Shown piece by piece: positions 54,639 through 63,566 of a DNA stretch of 64,000 nucleotides. The DNA lies in NCBI GenBank assembly GCA_021324575.1, contig JAJPIW010000016.1:1-64000 (forward strand). Direction: 5' to 3'. Origin of the DNA: Intrasporangiaceae bacterium. GTDB taxonomy: Bacteria; Actinomycetota; Actinomycetes; Actinomycetales; Dermatophilaceae. Under the pieces are notes generated by a model. The model saw only the letters and a program-made list of their open reading frames with translations, was not told the DNA's origin and did no database searches. The position numbers and the translations under genes were made by a program. Each line of letters begins with the position of its first letter. The stretch's first letter is position 1.

Positions 54639-54716
54639 CGGTGCACAACTCTCCAATCGCTACGTTGCGAACCGCAAGCCGTGCGCAACGTAGCAATTGG
54701 AGAGTTGTGGACCGGT
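54639..54716. repeat. 32-bp inverted repeat between divergent secA and GNAT genes
   Basis: Arms at 54639-54670 and 54685-54716 are complementary at 30 of 32 positions, with a 14-base loop. The inner part of the left arm reads CAACTCTCCAATCGCTACG. The flanking genes point away from each other, so a terminator role does not fit. It could be a regulatory cruciform or a small palindromic insertion. Confidence 0.7.
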
Positions 54717-54757
54717 CAGGGTGGACGTGGGCGCTGGCGTGCGGCAGGCTCGCCGCC

Positions 54758-55942
54758 GTGAGCCGCTCCACCCGCATCCAGACCCCACCTCGTTTCCCGC
54801 ACAACGTCCCCGTCCTCACCGACGGGACGGTCACCCTGCGCGCCCATGCCCGGGCCGATGTCGACGCGATCGTGGAGCAGTGCACGGACCCGGAGATGGT
54901 GCGCTGGACGACGGTCCCGCGCCCGTACCGCAAGGCCGACGCCCTCCGGTTCCTGGCCCACGTCAAGGAGTCCTGGGGCACGCAGGGCGGCAACCGGTTC
55001 TGGGCGGTCGAGTGGGACGACGGGTCGGGCCCGCGGTTCGCCGGGACGCTGGACCTGCGGCCGAGCCCGGGCCGGGTGGCGGGGATCGGCTACGGACTGC
55101 ACCCCGCCGCTCGAGGGCAGGGGGTCATGGCGGCGGCGGTCCGTCTGGCAGCGGCATACGGCTTCGCCGAAGGGCTCGGCGACGGGCCGCTGGACCGGAT
55201 CCACTGGTCGGCGGTCGTCGGCAACTTCGCGTCATTGCGGGTCGCGTGGGCCTGCGGCTTCGTCCTGCACGGCACCATCCCGCAGCAAGGCGGCCCGGCG
55301 TATGCCGGCCCGTCCGGAGAGCCGGTCGCCCGCGACCACTGGGTCGGGTCGCTCTCGGCGACCGCCCCCATGGTGCCGCACACGCCGTGGCTGGACATCC
55401 CGGTCATCGAGGGCGACGGCATCCGGCTGCGGCCGTGGCGGGAGGACGACGCCGAGCATGCCGAGCCACTCGACGGGCCCGGCCACCACATGCCGCTCGG
55501 AGCAGCACCGAGCGACCTCACCTTCGAGCACTGGCTCCTCGTCCGGCGCGAGCGCTCGGCCCGGGGCGAGGGCATCGCGTGGTGCATCGCCGACGCGACG
55601 TCCGACCGGCCGCTGGGTGCGGTCATGGTCTTCGCCCACGGTGTGCCGATCAGCCAGCCGGGTGCCGAGCTGGGCTACTTCCTCTTCCCGTCGGCGCGTG
55701 GGCGTGGGGTCGCCACCGCCGCCGGCGACCTGGCCATCGACCACGCGTTCACACCCAGGGCCAAGGACGGGCTCGGCCTGTCGCGCCTGTCGGCCATCAC
55801 GGCGGCCGACAACGTGGCGTCCAACTCGGTGCTCGAACGGCTGGGCTTCGTCCGGTTCGGGGTGGAGCACGCCACCGACCTGCTGCCCGACGGGACCTGG
55901 GAGAACGCGTACCACTGGGAGCTGCTCCGCTCGGAGCGCTGA
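54758..55942 (+). CDS. Tandem GNAT N-acetyltransferase
   Basis: The 394-residue protein has two GNAT domains, each with the acetyl-CoA loop. Domain one (about 20-190) has [20 protein letters not shown]; domain two (about 210-390) has [20 protein letters not shown]. Both keep the downstream N-S/N-xxS-xxL element ([14 protein letters not shown] and [14 protein letters not shown]). Domain fusion of this kind is typical of RimJ/RimL-like acetyltransferases; the acceptor is unknown. GTG start at 54758. Confidence 0.85.
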   Translation: MSRSTRIQTPPRFPHNVPVLTDGTVTLRAHARADVDAIVEQCTDPEMVRWTTVPRPYRKADALRFLAHVKESWGTQGGNRFWAVEWDDGSGPRFAGTLDLRPSPGRVAGIGYGLHPAARGQGVMAAAVRLAAAYGFAEGLGDGPLDRIHWSAVVGNFASLRVAWACGFVLHGTIPQQGGPAYAGPSGEPVARDHWVGSLSATAPMVPHTPWLDIPVIEGDGIRLRPWREDDAEHAEPLDGPGHHMPLGAAPSDLTFEHWLLVRRERSARGEGIAWCIADATSDRPLGAVMVFAHGVPISQPGAELGYFLFPSARGRGVATAAGDLAIDHAFTPRAKDGLGLSRLSAITAADNVASNSVLERLGFVRFGVEHATDLLPDGTWENAYHWELLRSER

Positions 55943-56011
55943 CCAGCCCGGTGGCCGGTCGCCGGCTGGGCACTCCGTCACGCCTGCCCGGGTACTCAGC
56001 AGAGGTTGGGT

Positions 56012-56043
56012 CACTCAGCACAGCTTGCACCATCCGCTGAGTG
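56012..56043 (+). terminator. Terminator after the GNAT gene
   Basis: CACTCAGC (56012-56019) pairs with GCTGAGTG (56036-56043). A related ACTCAGC copy lies just upstream at about 55994. No U-run follows. Confidence 0.4.
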
Positions 56044-56100
56044 GGCCAAGGTCTGCTAGCCGAGGTTAGCGGGGGTGGCAGAGGAAGGGTTTCGCGCCAC

Positions 56101-56619
56101 GTGTGGGCGATCCTGTGGGCCCGGTTCAGCGCGGTCGCCATGGCCAGCGTTGCGGGGCTGACGGTGTCCGGCGCCTGGCTGGCCTGGATGCACGTCGGGA
56201 CGTTCGGCCAGCTCGTGACCACGACCTACCGCCTGCTCCTGCTCACCAAGGTCACCCTGTTCGCCGGGCTGGTGGGCTTCGGAGCGTTCAACCAGCTTCT
56301 CCTCATGCCGCGGATCACCCGACTTCGCCGCGCCGGACACACCGAGCCCGCGCTCCGCCTCGCCGTGGGTCACTTCGGACGGGTGGTCGCCATCGAGGCG
56401 AGCCTGGCCACCGGCGTGCTCCTCATCGTCGGGCTGCTCTCGGGGTCAGCGCGCAAGCAGGCCGGTGGTGGCGCCGCTGAGGTCGGCCTGCAGGTTCTCG
56501 GGTGGGGCGGTCTGCTCCTGCTCGGCGTCGCCGTCTCCTTCGCCGTGACCGCCCGGCTCTCCCGGTCGATCGCCAGCCGCCCGCTCCCCGTCGCCGAGGT
56601 CCGAGCCGCCGAGGCCTGA
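56101..56619 (+). CDS. CopD-like membrane protein, probably an N-terminally truncated remnant
   Basis: The 172 residues from GTG 56101 match the last part of CopD copper-resistance proteins: RFSAVAMASVAGLTVSGAWL, then QLVTTTYRLLLLTKVTLFAG and VGFGAFNQL. Full CopD proteins have more helices before this point and often a CopC domain, which are missing here. The frame extends to a GTG at 56041, but that overlaps a hairpin. Its last 174 bases run antisense to the MFS gene. Decay of an older copper gene is likely; a short functional CopD domain is possible. Confidence 0.55.
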   Translation: MWAILWARFSAVAMASVAGLTVSGAWLAWMHVGTFGQLVTTTYRLLLLTKVTLFAGLVGFGAFNQLLLMPRITRLRRAGHTEPALRLAVGHFGRVVAIEASLATGVLLIVGLLSGSARKQAGGGAAEVGLQVLGWGGLLLLGVAVSFAVTARLSRSIASRPLPVAEVRAAEA

Positions 56620-57897
56620 GCGCACGACGCCGGCCTCGTCCGCGACCGCACGGCGTGCGCGCAGGACGAGGCCGGCAGTCGCTGCGGCCAGGATCCCGCC
56701 GACGACGAAGACCGGGCGCGGACCGACGAGGCCACCGGCAAAGCCTGCGGCGAGCAGGGAGACCACCGACCCGGCCCGCGTCGCCCCCATGGCCGTCGCG
56801 ATCACCCGGCCGCGAGCAGCATCAGGGGTGCGGCCGACGACGACCCCGAAGCCGAGCCCGTTGAGGAGCCCGTTGCCGACCCCGGCCAGGAAGAACAGCG
56901 GGAACAGCCAGCCGACGTCCGGCACCAGCCCCGCCCCGCCGATGGTCAGGCCCATGCCCAGGGCAGCCCCCGCGAGGACCGTGACCCGGCGGCGGTCATC
57001 CTCGACGCGTCCACAGAGCAGCGAGCCGGCGGTGACCCCGACACCGAGGGACAGACCGACCAGACCGTATGCCGCGGGACCGGCACCGAGGACGTCGATG
57101 ACGAGGAACGACTCCACGACGTTGGTGCCCTCGAGCGCCATGACGAAGACGACGAGCCCCACGACGAGCAGGGTGGAGACCCGGTCACGGCGCAGGACCC
57201 GCCACCCAGGATCGAGGCTCCCGGTCGAGGGGCCAGGACGCGCCGTCTCGCGCGCCTCGCGGACGGCATGTTGTGGCCCCTCGACTCCCCGAGCGTCGCC
57301 GTCTTCGGCTGGGTCGGCGCTGGCGTCGCCGACGACGGGGGTTCGACGCGCGCGGACCGCCCGGGCCGTCACGACGAGGGCGGCGAAGGTCAAGGTGTCG
57401 ACCACGACGACGCCCCGGAAGCCGACCGCGGCATACGCCAGCCCGCCGAGCGCCGTCCCGGCCAGCCAGGCGGCGGACCCGAGCGCCTGCTGGGCGCCGA
57501 TCGCCCGCGCCAGCCGCTCCTCGCCGACGATGCGCGGCAGGAGTGCGCCCCAGGCCGGACCGGTGACTGCCTGACCGGACTGGACGAGCAGGATGCACGT
57601 CACCTGCCACGGCAGCGCCGTCGAGACGAGCAGGCCGGCACTCCCGACCACCTGGACCGACCCGGCCACGGTGAGCAGCACTCGGGAGTCGCGAGTGTCG
57701 ACGAGCCGACCGGCATACGACGTGAGCGCGACGACCGGGAGGGCGAACGCGACGAGCAGGACGGTCAGGTCGATCGGTCTCCCGGTCCTGGCGACGAGCA
57801 CCGACAGGGCGATGAGCGTCATGGCGTCCCCGACCTGGGAGACGGCCCTCGCCAGCAGGGCGACTCGCGCGTCCCAAATCTGAAGCAGCTCCTTCAT
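56446..57897 (-). CDS. MFS transporter
   Basis: The 483-residue protein has twelve hydrophobic segments with a large charged central loop (about 190-240). Family signs are an RLVDTRDSRVLL loop after helix 2 and a similar GRTPDAARGRVIA stretch in the second half. It resembles drug-efflux or macrolide-type MFS proteins. The last 60 residues are Gly/Glu/Asp-rich and lie antisense to the CopD remnant. The divergent ArsR-type gene shares a 67-base control region with it and probably regulates it. Confidence 0.8.
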   Translation of the reverse strand: MKELLQIWDARVALLARAVSQVGDAMTLIALSVLVARTGRPIDLTVLLVAFALPVVALTSYAGRLVDTRDSRVLLTVAGSVQVVGSAGLLVSTALPWQVTCILLVQSGQAVTGPAWGALLPRIVGEERLARAIGAQQALGSAAWLAGTALGGLAYAAVGFRGVVVVDTLTFAALVVTARAVRARRTPVVGDASADPAEDGDARGVEGPQHAVREARETARPGPSTGSLDPGWRVLRRDRVSTLLVVGLVVFVMALEGTNVVESFLVIDVLGAGPAAYGLVGLSLGVGVTAGSLLCGRVEDDRRRVTVLAGAALGMGLTIGGAGLVPDVGWLFPLFFLAGVGNGLLNGLGFGVVVGRTPDAARGRVIATAMGATRAGSVVSLLAAGFAGGLVGPRPVFVVGGILAAATAGLVLRARRAVADEAGVVRSGLGGSDLGDGERAAGDRPGEPGGHGEGDGDAEQEQTAPPENLQADLSGATTGLLAR

Positions 57898-57901
57898 GAA
57901 T

Positions 57902-57921
57902 CGTGAAGATAGTCCTTCACG
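57902..57921. promoter_or_regulatory. Probable ArsR operator between MFS and regulator genes
   Basis: CGTGAAG (57902-57908) and CTTCACG (57915-57921) form a perfect inverted repeat with a 6-bp centre. A further CTTCACG lies at about 57938. The site is in the 67-base spacer between the divergent genes. Confidence 0.65.
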
Positions 57922-57964
57922 CTTTCTGAAGTCAACCCTTCACGTTGCCCTCTACGATGGCGTC

Positions 57965-58537
57965 ATGGCCACCGACCGCCGCCCCCGCAACACCCTCGAG
58001 GTCGACGACCCGCGCGCCCTGCGTGCCCTCGCCCACCCGGCCCGGCAGCGGATCGTCGCCGAGCTGCTGGCCGGCCGGGTCATGACCGCGACCGAGGCCT
58101 CCGAGCTGGTCGGCCTGACTCCGTCGGCCGTCAGCCACCACCTCAGGGCGCTCGAGCGGTACGGGATCGCCGAGCGCGCCGAGGACGGCGGCGACGCCCG
58201 CACCCGCCCGTGGCGGTCCCGGGTCACCGAGCTCAACTTCTCCCCGCGCAGCGTCGGCGGCGCCCACGCCGTCAACACGGTCATCCAGGCCGAGCTGGCC
58301 AAGCTGGCCCGCAACGTCGACGCGGTCATCGCACACGCGGGCAGCAACCCGCCCGGCAAGGACACGATCGGGCTCAGTGCGAGCCAGACCTGGCTCACCG
58401 ACGACGAGCGCCGGGACCTCTTCGAGCGGATCGACGCCATCGTCCACGACCTCCCCGACCGGCACTCCGGCAACGCTCCCGAGGGTGCGACCCGGATGTC
58501 GCTCGTCGTCTCGCTGGTCCCGGTCGTCGTCGACTGA
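57965..58537 (+). CDS. ArsR family winged-helix regulator
   Basis: The 190-residue protein has a winged helix at about 15-95 (LRALAHPARQRIVAELLAGR, then LTPSAVSHHLRALERYGIAE). The C-terminal effector-like region is helical and has no obvious metal-binding Cys. It resembles regulators beside MFS pumps in actinobacteria. It likely represses the divergent MFS gene via the CTTCACG repeats and is released by a pump substrate. Confidence 0.82.
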   Translation: MATDRRPRNTLEVDDPRALRALAHPARQRIVAELLAGRVMTATEASELVGLTPSAVSHHLRALERYGIAERAEDGGDARTRPWRSRVTELNFSPRSVGGAHAVNTVIQAELAKLARNVDAVIAHAGSNPPGKDTIGLSASQTWLTDDERRDLFERIDAIVHDLPDRHSGNAPEGATRMSLVVSLVPVVVD

Positions 58538-58569
58538 GGCGGACTGGGCGCTGCGGCGGACGTGGACGG

Positions 58570-59841
58570 TCAGCCGGCTGACGACGGCGCGGGTTGTCGA
58601 CCGCGCGGCAGAGCTCCGGCGACGCCGGCGGTCAGGCCCAGCCAGTCGGCCATCTGCTCCAGCTCGGCGGCCAGGGCGGGCCGGGCCGCGTCAGGGGCGC
58701 CGGGCTCCCAGCTCATCGCCTGGACCCGCAGCACCCCGGCAGCCCGGTCGGCCTTGAGGTCGCACCGCGCGACGAGCGCGTCGCCGAAGAGGAACGGCAG
58801 GACGTAGTAGCCGTGGACCCGCTGCTCGGCGGGCACGTAGATCTCCAGCCGGTAGTCGAACCCGAAGAGCGCCGCGGTCCGGTCGCGCTGCCAGACCAGC
58901 GAGTCGAACGGGCTGAGCAGCGCGGTCGCGTCGACCCGCCGCGGCCGTCGAGCATCCACGTGCAGGTATGCGGGTCGCTTCCACCCCTCGATCGTCACCG
59001 GACGCAGCTCCCCCTCCGCCACCAGGGTCTCCAGCGCCGGGCGAGCCTGGTCGGGCTTGAGCCGGAAGTAGTCACGCAGGCACTGCTCGGTCCCCACCCC
59101 GTGTGCGACGGCGGCGATCCGGATCAGCTCGACGTATGCCGCCTCAGGTGCCGGTCTCCCCGCGGGGGCGACCGCCTCGTGCAGGTGCCGCGGGAACACG
59201 CGCTGCAACCCGGCATACCGGCGCTCGAACTGCGAGGTCCGACCCGCCGAGGTGATCTCACCGGCCCAGAAGAGGTGCTCCAGGGCGTTCTTGACGACGG
59301 ACCAGTTCCAGCCCCACTCCTCGCGAGCGCGGGGCACGTCATGAGCGAGTGCCTGCTCGACCTGGCGGGAGGTCATCGGCCCGCGACGCTCGACCTCCGC
59401 ACGCACGGCGGCGACGACGTCGGGCCGGTCGCGGGCCACCTGCTGCATGCCACCCCAGGAGTCGGCGAGCGCCCGCTGCATACGGAAGTCGAGGAGCGGC
59501 CAGGTCGACGGCGGGATCAGGCTCGCCTCGTGGGCCCAGTACTCGACGACCCGGCGTGGCGCCCGGTCGCGCATGGCGTCCAGCAGGCCGGTGTCGTAGC
59601 CCCCGAGGCGGGAGAAGAACGGCAGGTACTGGCTGCGGGTGAGGACGTTGACGCTGTCGATCTGGACGATGCCCACGGTGTCGACGACGCGCTGGAGGTG
59701 TCGGGTCGTGACAGTGCCCGGCTCGGGCCTGGCGCGGCCAAAACCCTGTGCTGCCAAGGCAACTCGCCGTGCCTGCGGTCGGGTCAACCGCTCCATCGGG
59801 CGGACGGTGGCGGGCGTGACGGGCGACGGCTCGGCGGTCAT
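58570..59841 (-). CDS. YcaQ-like winged-helix DNA glycosylase
   Basis: The 423-residue protein matches the YcaQ/AlkX family: RLTRPQARRVALAAQGFGR at the start, the catalytic Q-x-D signature (VQIDSVNVLTRSQYLPFFSR), and EYWAHEASLIPPSTW. The later HGYYVLPFLFGDALVAR is also typical. YcaQ of E. coli unhooks interstrand DNA crosslinks. The substrate here is inferred from the family. The start codon overlaps the stop of the response regulator gene upstream (ATGA). Confidence 0.88.
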   Translation of the reverse strand: MTAEPSPVTPATVRPMERLTRPQARRVALAAQGFGRARPEPGTVTTRHLQRVVDTVGIVQIDSVNVLTRSQYLPFFSRLGGYDTGLLDAMRDRAPRRVVEYWAHEASLIPPSTWPLLDFRMQRALADSWGGMQQVARDRPDVVAAVRAEVERRGPMTSRQVEQALAHDVPRAREEWGWNWSVVKNALEHLFWAGEITSAGRTSQFERRYAGLQRVFPRHLHEAVAPAGRPAPEAAYVELIRIAAVAHGVGTEQCLRDYFRLKPDQARPALETLVAEGELRPVTIEGWKRPAYLHVDARRPRRVDATALLSPFDSLVWQRDRTAALFGFDYRLEIYVPAEQRVHGYYVLPFLFGDALVARCDLKADRAAGVLRVQAMSWEPGAPDAARPALAAELEQMADWLGLTAGVAGALPRGRQPAPSSAG

Positions 59842-60539
59842 CCCTCGTCGATGAGCTTCTCGCGGACGGCATACATGGCGGCTTCCATCCGCGAGTGGAG
59901 CTGGAGCTTGTCCAGGATGTTGCGGACGTGGTTCTTGACGGTGTTCTCCGAGATGAACAGGTCGCGCGCGATGTCCTTGTTGGCCTGCCCCCGGGCAATG
60001 AGGCGCAGCACCTCCAGCTCGCGGTCGGTCAGCCGCGGGACGCCCGGGCCGGAGCTCGTCGGACGCTTGCTCAGCTGGGCGAACTCGGTGAGCAGCTGGG
60101 CCGCCATCGACGGAGGAATGAGCGACTGGCCCGCGGCGACGGCGAGGATCCCGTCGGCGACCTCCTCCCCCGGCATGTCCTTGAGCAGGTAGCCGTTGGC
60201 GCCGGCCTTGATCGCCTCGAAGAGGTCGGTCTCGTCGTCGGACATCGTCAGGATGAGGATGCGCGCCGACGGCACCTGCTCGCGGATCCGGGCCGCCGCC
60301 TTCAGACCGGACAGGCGCGGCATCCGGACGTCGAGCAGCACCACGTCCGGGACCAGCTCGACGGCGAGGTCGAGGGCTTCGAGCCCGTCGGAGGCCTCGC
60401 CGACGATCCGGATCCGCTCATCCTGACCGAGCACCATCTGCAGACCTCGGCGATAGAGGTCATGGTCGTCGGCCACAAGGAGCGTGACGACCGTCTCCGG
60501 CGGGGCGGTCATCGTCGCGTCGTCGCTCACGGGGGTCAT
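59838..60539 (-). CDS. NarL/LuxR family response regulator
   Basis: The 233-residue protein has a receiver domain with acidic pocket VADDHDLYRRGL and phospho-accepting Asp in VVLLDVRMPRLSGL (about residue 73). The NarL-type HTH (LTDRELEVLRLIARGQANKD then NTVKNHVRNILDKLQLHSR) completes it. No kinase gene is adjacent; the nearest kinase, at 62.4 kb, has its own partner. It is cotranscribed with the YcaQ-like gene and probably with hpf upstream, 12 bases away. Confidence 0.85.
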   Translation of the reverse strand: MTPVSDDATMTAPPETVVTLLVADDHDLYRRGLQMVLGQDERIRIVGEASDGLEALDLAVELVPDVVLLDVRMPRLSGLKAAARIREQVPSARILILTMSDDETDLFEAIKAGANGYLLKDMPGEEVADGILAVAAGQSLIPPSMAAQLLTEFAQLSKRPTSSGPGVPRLTDRELEVLRLIARGQANKDIARDLFISENTVKNHVRNILDKLQLHSRMEAAMYAVREKLIDEG

Positions 60540-60551
60540 CGTGTCACGTCG

Positions 60552-61217
60552 TCAGGACGCGGCGGACATGTCCTCCTCGGCCTCACGCCCGACCGTCTCG
60601 AGGTGGAGGACGCCGTAGGACCACCCCCGACGCCGATAGACCACGCTCGGGCGGTCGGTCTCGGCGTCGTGGAACAGGTAGAAGTCGTGGCCGACGAGCT
60701 CCATCATGTGCAGCGCCTGCTCCAGGGTCATCGGCGGGCTGGCGTGGACCTTCTCGCGGACCTCGATCGGCGAGTCGCCCACGGCGCCGAACCGCTCGGC
60801 AACCGTGCTGCCGCCGGCCGCGACCGCGTCGGACGACGTCTCGGCGCCCACCGGCGCCTGTGGCTCCACCCGCGCGGTGGCCTGGCCGACCGACTCCGGA
60901 GTGTGCCGGCCCCGATGGACCCGCCGCTTGTCGCCGGCCCGGCGCAAGCGCTCGGACAGCTTGTCGATGGCCGTGTCCAGCGCGGCGTACTTGTCCTCGA
61001 CGCACGCCTCGGCCCGGATCACCGCTCCCTTGACGTGACAGGTGATCTCGACCCGTTCGCAGGCCTTGGCCTGCCGGCGATTGGGCTCATGGGTGACCAT
61101 CACATCAATCCGTTGCACCCGTGGCGCGAGCTGGGACACCTTGGCCAGCTTGTCCTCGATGTGGGTCCGGAAGCGATCCGAGATGGTCACGTGACGACCG
61201 GTCACGACAATGTCCAC
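60552..61217 (-). CDS. hpf: Ribosome hibernation promoting factor, long form
   Basis: The 221-residue protein binds the decoding centre with its N-terminal domain (MDIVVTGRHVTISDRFRTHI, about 1-100). It dimerises 70S ribosomes through its C-terminal domain (ALHMMELVGHDFYLFHDAET to the end), joined by a variable linker. This is the long HPF typical of actinobacteria. The Mycobacterium counterpart (Rv3241c) also lies near secA. The ATG has GGAGGAA upstream. Confidence 0.93.
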   Translation of the reverse strand: MDIVVTGRHVTISDRFRTHIEDKLAKVSQLAPRVQRIDVMVTHEPNRRQAKACERVEITCHVKGAVIRAEACVEDKYAALDTAIDKLSERLRRAGDKRRVHRGRHTPESVGQATARVEPQAPVGAETSSDAVAAGGSTVAERFGAVGDSPIEVREKVHASPPMTLEQALHMMELVGHDFYLFHDAETDRPSVVYRRRGWSYGVLHLETVGREAEEDMSAAS

Positions 61218-61398
61218 GGTTCCTCCTGGGGGAGTCGGGAGTATGGGCGATCACTTGCAGGTGGATCGGCCGGATCCTCATCACTCGGCGGAGCGCCACC
61301 CCCTCCGGTCCCCCGCCGGCGATCCGCTCGTGCGGTCTCGGAGGCGGGGCGTGGGTCCCATGCCCAGACGCTAGCCCACCTTGGCCCACGGCGACAGG

Positions 61399-62199
61399 TC
61401 ACGCAGCCAACTCCCCGCCGACATTCAGCCTTGGTCGGGACGAACCGGACGTCTCGGGTGGTCTGGCCCCGTCTGCGGCCGGCCGGCGCGCCCTGCGTTG
61501 GGTGGCACAGACGGCGACGGCGCCGATGACGACCGCGCCCTCCTGCCCCAGCGCCCGCGCGCACTCGACCAGCGTGGCGCCGGTCGTGACGACGTCGTCG
61601 ACGAGCAGGCAGCGGAGGCCGGCGAGGTGGCCTCGGTGGGCTCGGCGCACCGTGACCGCACCGGCGAGGTTGGTCATTCGGGCGGCTGCCCCGAGGCCGG
61701 CCTGGTCGCTGACCCGGCGGGACTGGGCGAGCACCCGGGCCACGGGGACCGGGTCGGGGAGCAGCTCGGTCGCGGCCCGCGTCAGCTCGGCCAGGCTGTC
61801 CCGGCCACGGCGGCGGCGGGCCGCCCGGCTGGTCGGCGCGGGGACGAGGGCGGTCGGCGTGTCGTGAACCGCCCCGTCCGGGCCCGGGCCGGAGAGCACC
61901 CCCGCGACAGCGGCAGCCAGGAGCGGGGCCAGGACCGCACGGGCGTCGCGGCGGTCGTCGTCCTTGAACGTCGCCACGAGCGTGCGAGCCACCCCTTCGT
62001 ATGCCGTGACCGCGACGCAGCCGGGCCACCCGGCCGGCTCCGGGTCGGGCGTCACCCAGGTCGGCCCACCGAAGCGCACGAGCTGGGCGAGAAGGTCGGT
62101 CGAGCAGGCGTCGCACAGGGACCTGGCCGGCGCCCCGCACGCGGCGCAGCTGACCGGCAAGACCAGGTCGGCGACGACCCGCACGATCGAGGGCAGCAT
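61399..62199 (-). CDS. comF: ComF family phosphoribosyltransferase-like protein
   Basis: The 266-residue product has an N-terminal Cys cluster (CAACGAPARSLCDACS) and a type I phosphoribosyltransferase loop near the end (GLRCLLVDDVVTTGATLVEC). ComF is needed for DNA uptake in naturally competent bacteria, but the actinobacterial copies are often of unknown role. ATG 62199 (MLPSIVRVVADL) is chosen; the frame upstream is out of family range. It matches Rv3242c in position beside hpf. Confidence 0.82.
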   Translation of the reverse strand: MLPSIVRVVADLVLPVSCAACGAPARSLCDACSTDLLAQLVRFGGPTWVTPDPEPAGWPGCVAVTAYEGVARTLVATFKDDDRRDARAVLAPLLAAAVAGVLSGPGPDGAVHDTPTALVPAPTSRAARRRRGRDSLAELTRAATELLPDPVPVARVLAQSRRVSDQAGLGAAARMTNLAGAVTVRRAHRGHLAGLRCLLVDDVVTTGATLVECARALGQEGAVVIGAVAVCATQRRARRPAADGARPPETSGSSRPRLNVGGELAA

Positions 62200-62396
62200 C
62201 GAACCAGCCTCGCCCGAGCCATCCCCGCCCGGCAAGCGCGGTCCGGACCGGTTGGGGACGACCGGTCTCGTGTCACGGGTCTGTGGACAACGGCCCCGGG
62301 CGACCCGGCATACATCCCAAATTCGTCCATTTCCCCCGCGATGCGCCTCCGACGCCGCCACACTGGAGCCGACCGAGCCTGGAGGAAGGGGTCACC

Positions 62397-63566
62397 GTGC
62401 ACACGGACAAGGCGCGCAGCCTTGCCCTCGAGGCGTCGCAGATCATGTTGCGCCTCCATCGGATCACCGACGAGCTGGCGAGCGGGTTCGACGCCCACAG
62501 CCTCGCCGAGTCCGCCATGGACGATCTCGAGCTGGCCGTCGACGTCGACCGGGCCGCGCTGTACTCGGCCTACGAGGGCACCCGGCCGGTCGTCCTCGCC
62601 GTCCGCGGAGCCGACCGCACTCCCTGGCCCGACCCGGACGGCGAGGGGTCGATCCTCCACCCGGGGTGGGAGTTGGACCGGCCGGTCCTCGCCGGCGACG
62701 ATGTCGCCGGTGCCGAGCGGGTCGTCCTCAGCCATCCCCTGATGAACGGTGAGGGGCGACGGATCGGGCTCGTCGTGGCCGACCGGTCGGCGGATCGACC
62801 GTTCCAGCCCGACGAGGTCGACGCCTTCGCCGCCGTGGCCACCAACTACGCGCCGTTCATCGACGCCGCACTGCTGTTCAGCTGGCTGCGGACCCGGTCC
62901 GGAGCCGAGGAGCGGTCCCGGGCGGCCAACCAGATCCACAACGGCATCGCCCAGGAGGTCGTCGCCCTCGGCTTCCAGATCGACTCGCTGCGGCTGGGGA
63001 CCCCCGGCCAGGACCCGGTCGTGCGCGAGATGCTCGACGGCCTGCGCGACGTCGTCACCCGGATGGTCGCCGACCTGCGGGCACGCATCTCCGACCTCAA
63101 GCTCGACACCCGGCCCGACACCAGCGTCGGAGCCCTCATCGTCGACCGGCTCCAGATCGTCGGCGCCTACACCGGGCTCGCGGTCCGCGTGCACCTCAGC
63201 GAGTCCGGGACGCGGCTGCCGGCCAACATCGAGGCCCTCGTCTACCGGCTCGCGCTCGATGTCATCAGCGATGCCGCGTCCGCAACGGGCGCCACCGCCA
63301 TCGACTTGGAGCTCGAAGCCGGGCAGGTCGGGGTCCGACTCGCGGTCGGCCATGACGGGACGAGCACCCGGCTGCGGGGCGAGGTGTTCGAGCAGCACCC
63401 ACTCGTCGAGCGCGGGGCCGACCTCAGCTTCGTCCCACCCGGTGAGGGACACGGCCCGCGGCTCACGCTGAGCTGGCAGGCGCAGGACCGTGGTCCACGC
63501 GGTGAGGTGCCCTGCGGACAGACACGTGAGCCGAAGCCCGCATCCGGAGAGGCCGCCCGGTCATGA
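62397..63566 (+). CDS. NarL-type sensor histidine kinase with degenerate ATPase
   Basis: The 389-residue cytosolic protein starts at GTG behind GGAGGAAGGGG. A GAF-like domain spans about 25-165. The HisKA_3 dimerisation region has the His in RAANQIHNGIAQEVVALGFQ (about residue 179), with Asn where most members have Asp. The ATPase part lacks the usual N-box (reads LALDVISDAASATGA) and the D-x-G-x-G motif. It may not bind ATP and could act as a phosphatase or as a sensor scaffold. The response regulator start overlaps its stop (ATGA). Confidence 0.75.
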   Translation: MHTDKARSLALEASQIMLRLHRITDELASGFDAHSLAESAMDDLELAVDVDRAALYSAYEGTRPVVLAVRGADRTPWPDPDGEGSILHPGWELDRPVLAGDDVAGAERVVLSHPLMNGEGRRIGLVVADRSADRPFQPDEVDAFAAVATNYAPFIDAALLFSWLRTRSGAEERSRAANQIHNGIAQEVVALGFQIDSLRLGTPGQDPVVREMLDGLRDVVTRMVADLRARISDLKLDTRPDTSVGALIVDRLQIVGAYTGLAVRVHLSESGTRLPANIEALVYRLALDVISDAASATGATAIDLELEAGQVGVRLAVGHDGTSTRLRGEVFEQHPLVERGADLSFVPPGEGHGPRLTLSWQAQDRGPRGEVPCGQTREPKPASGEAARS

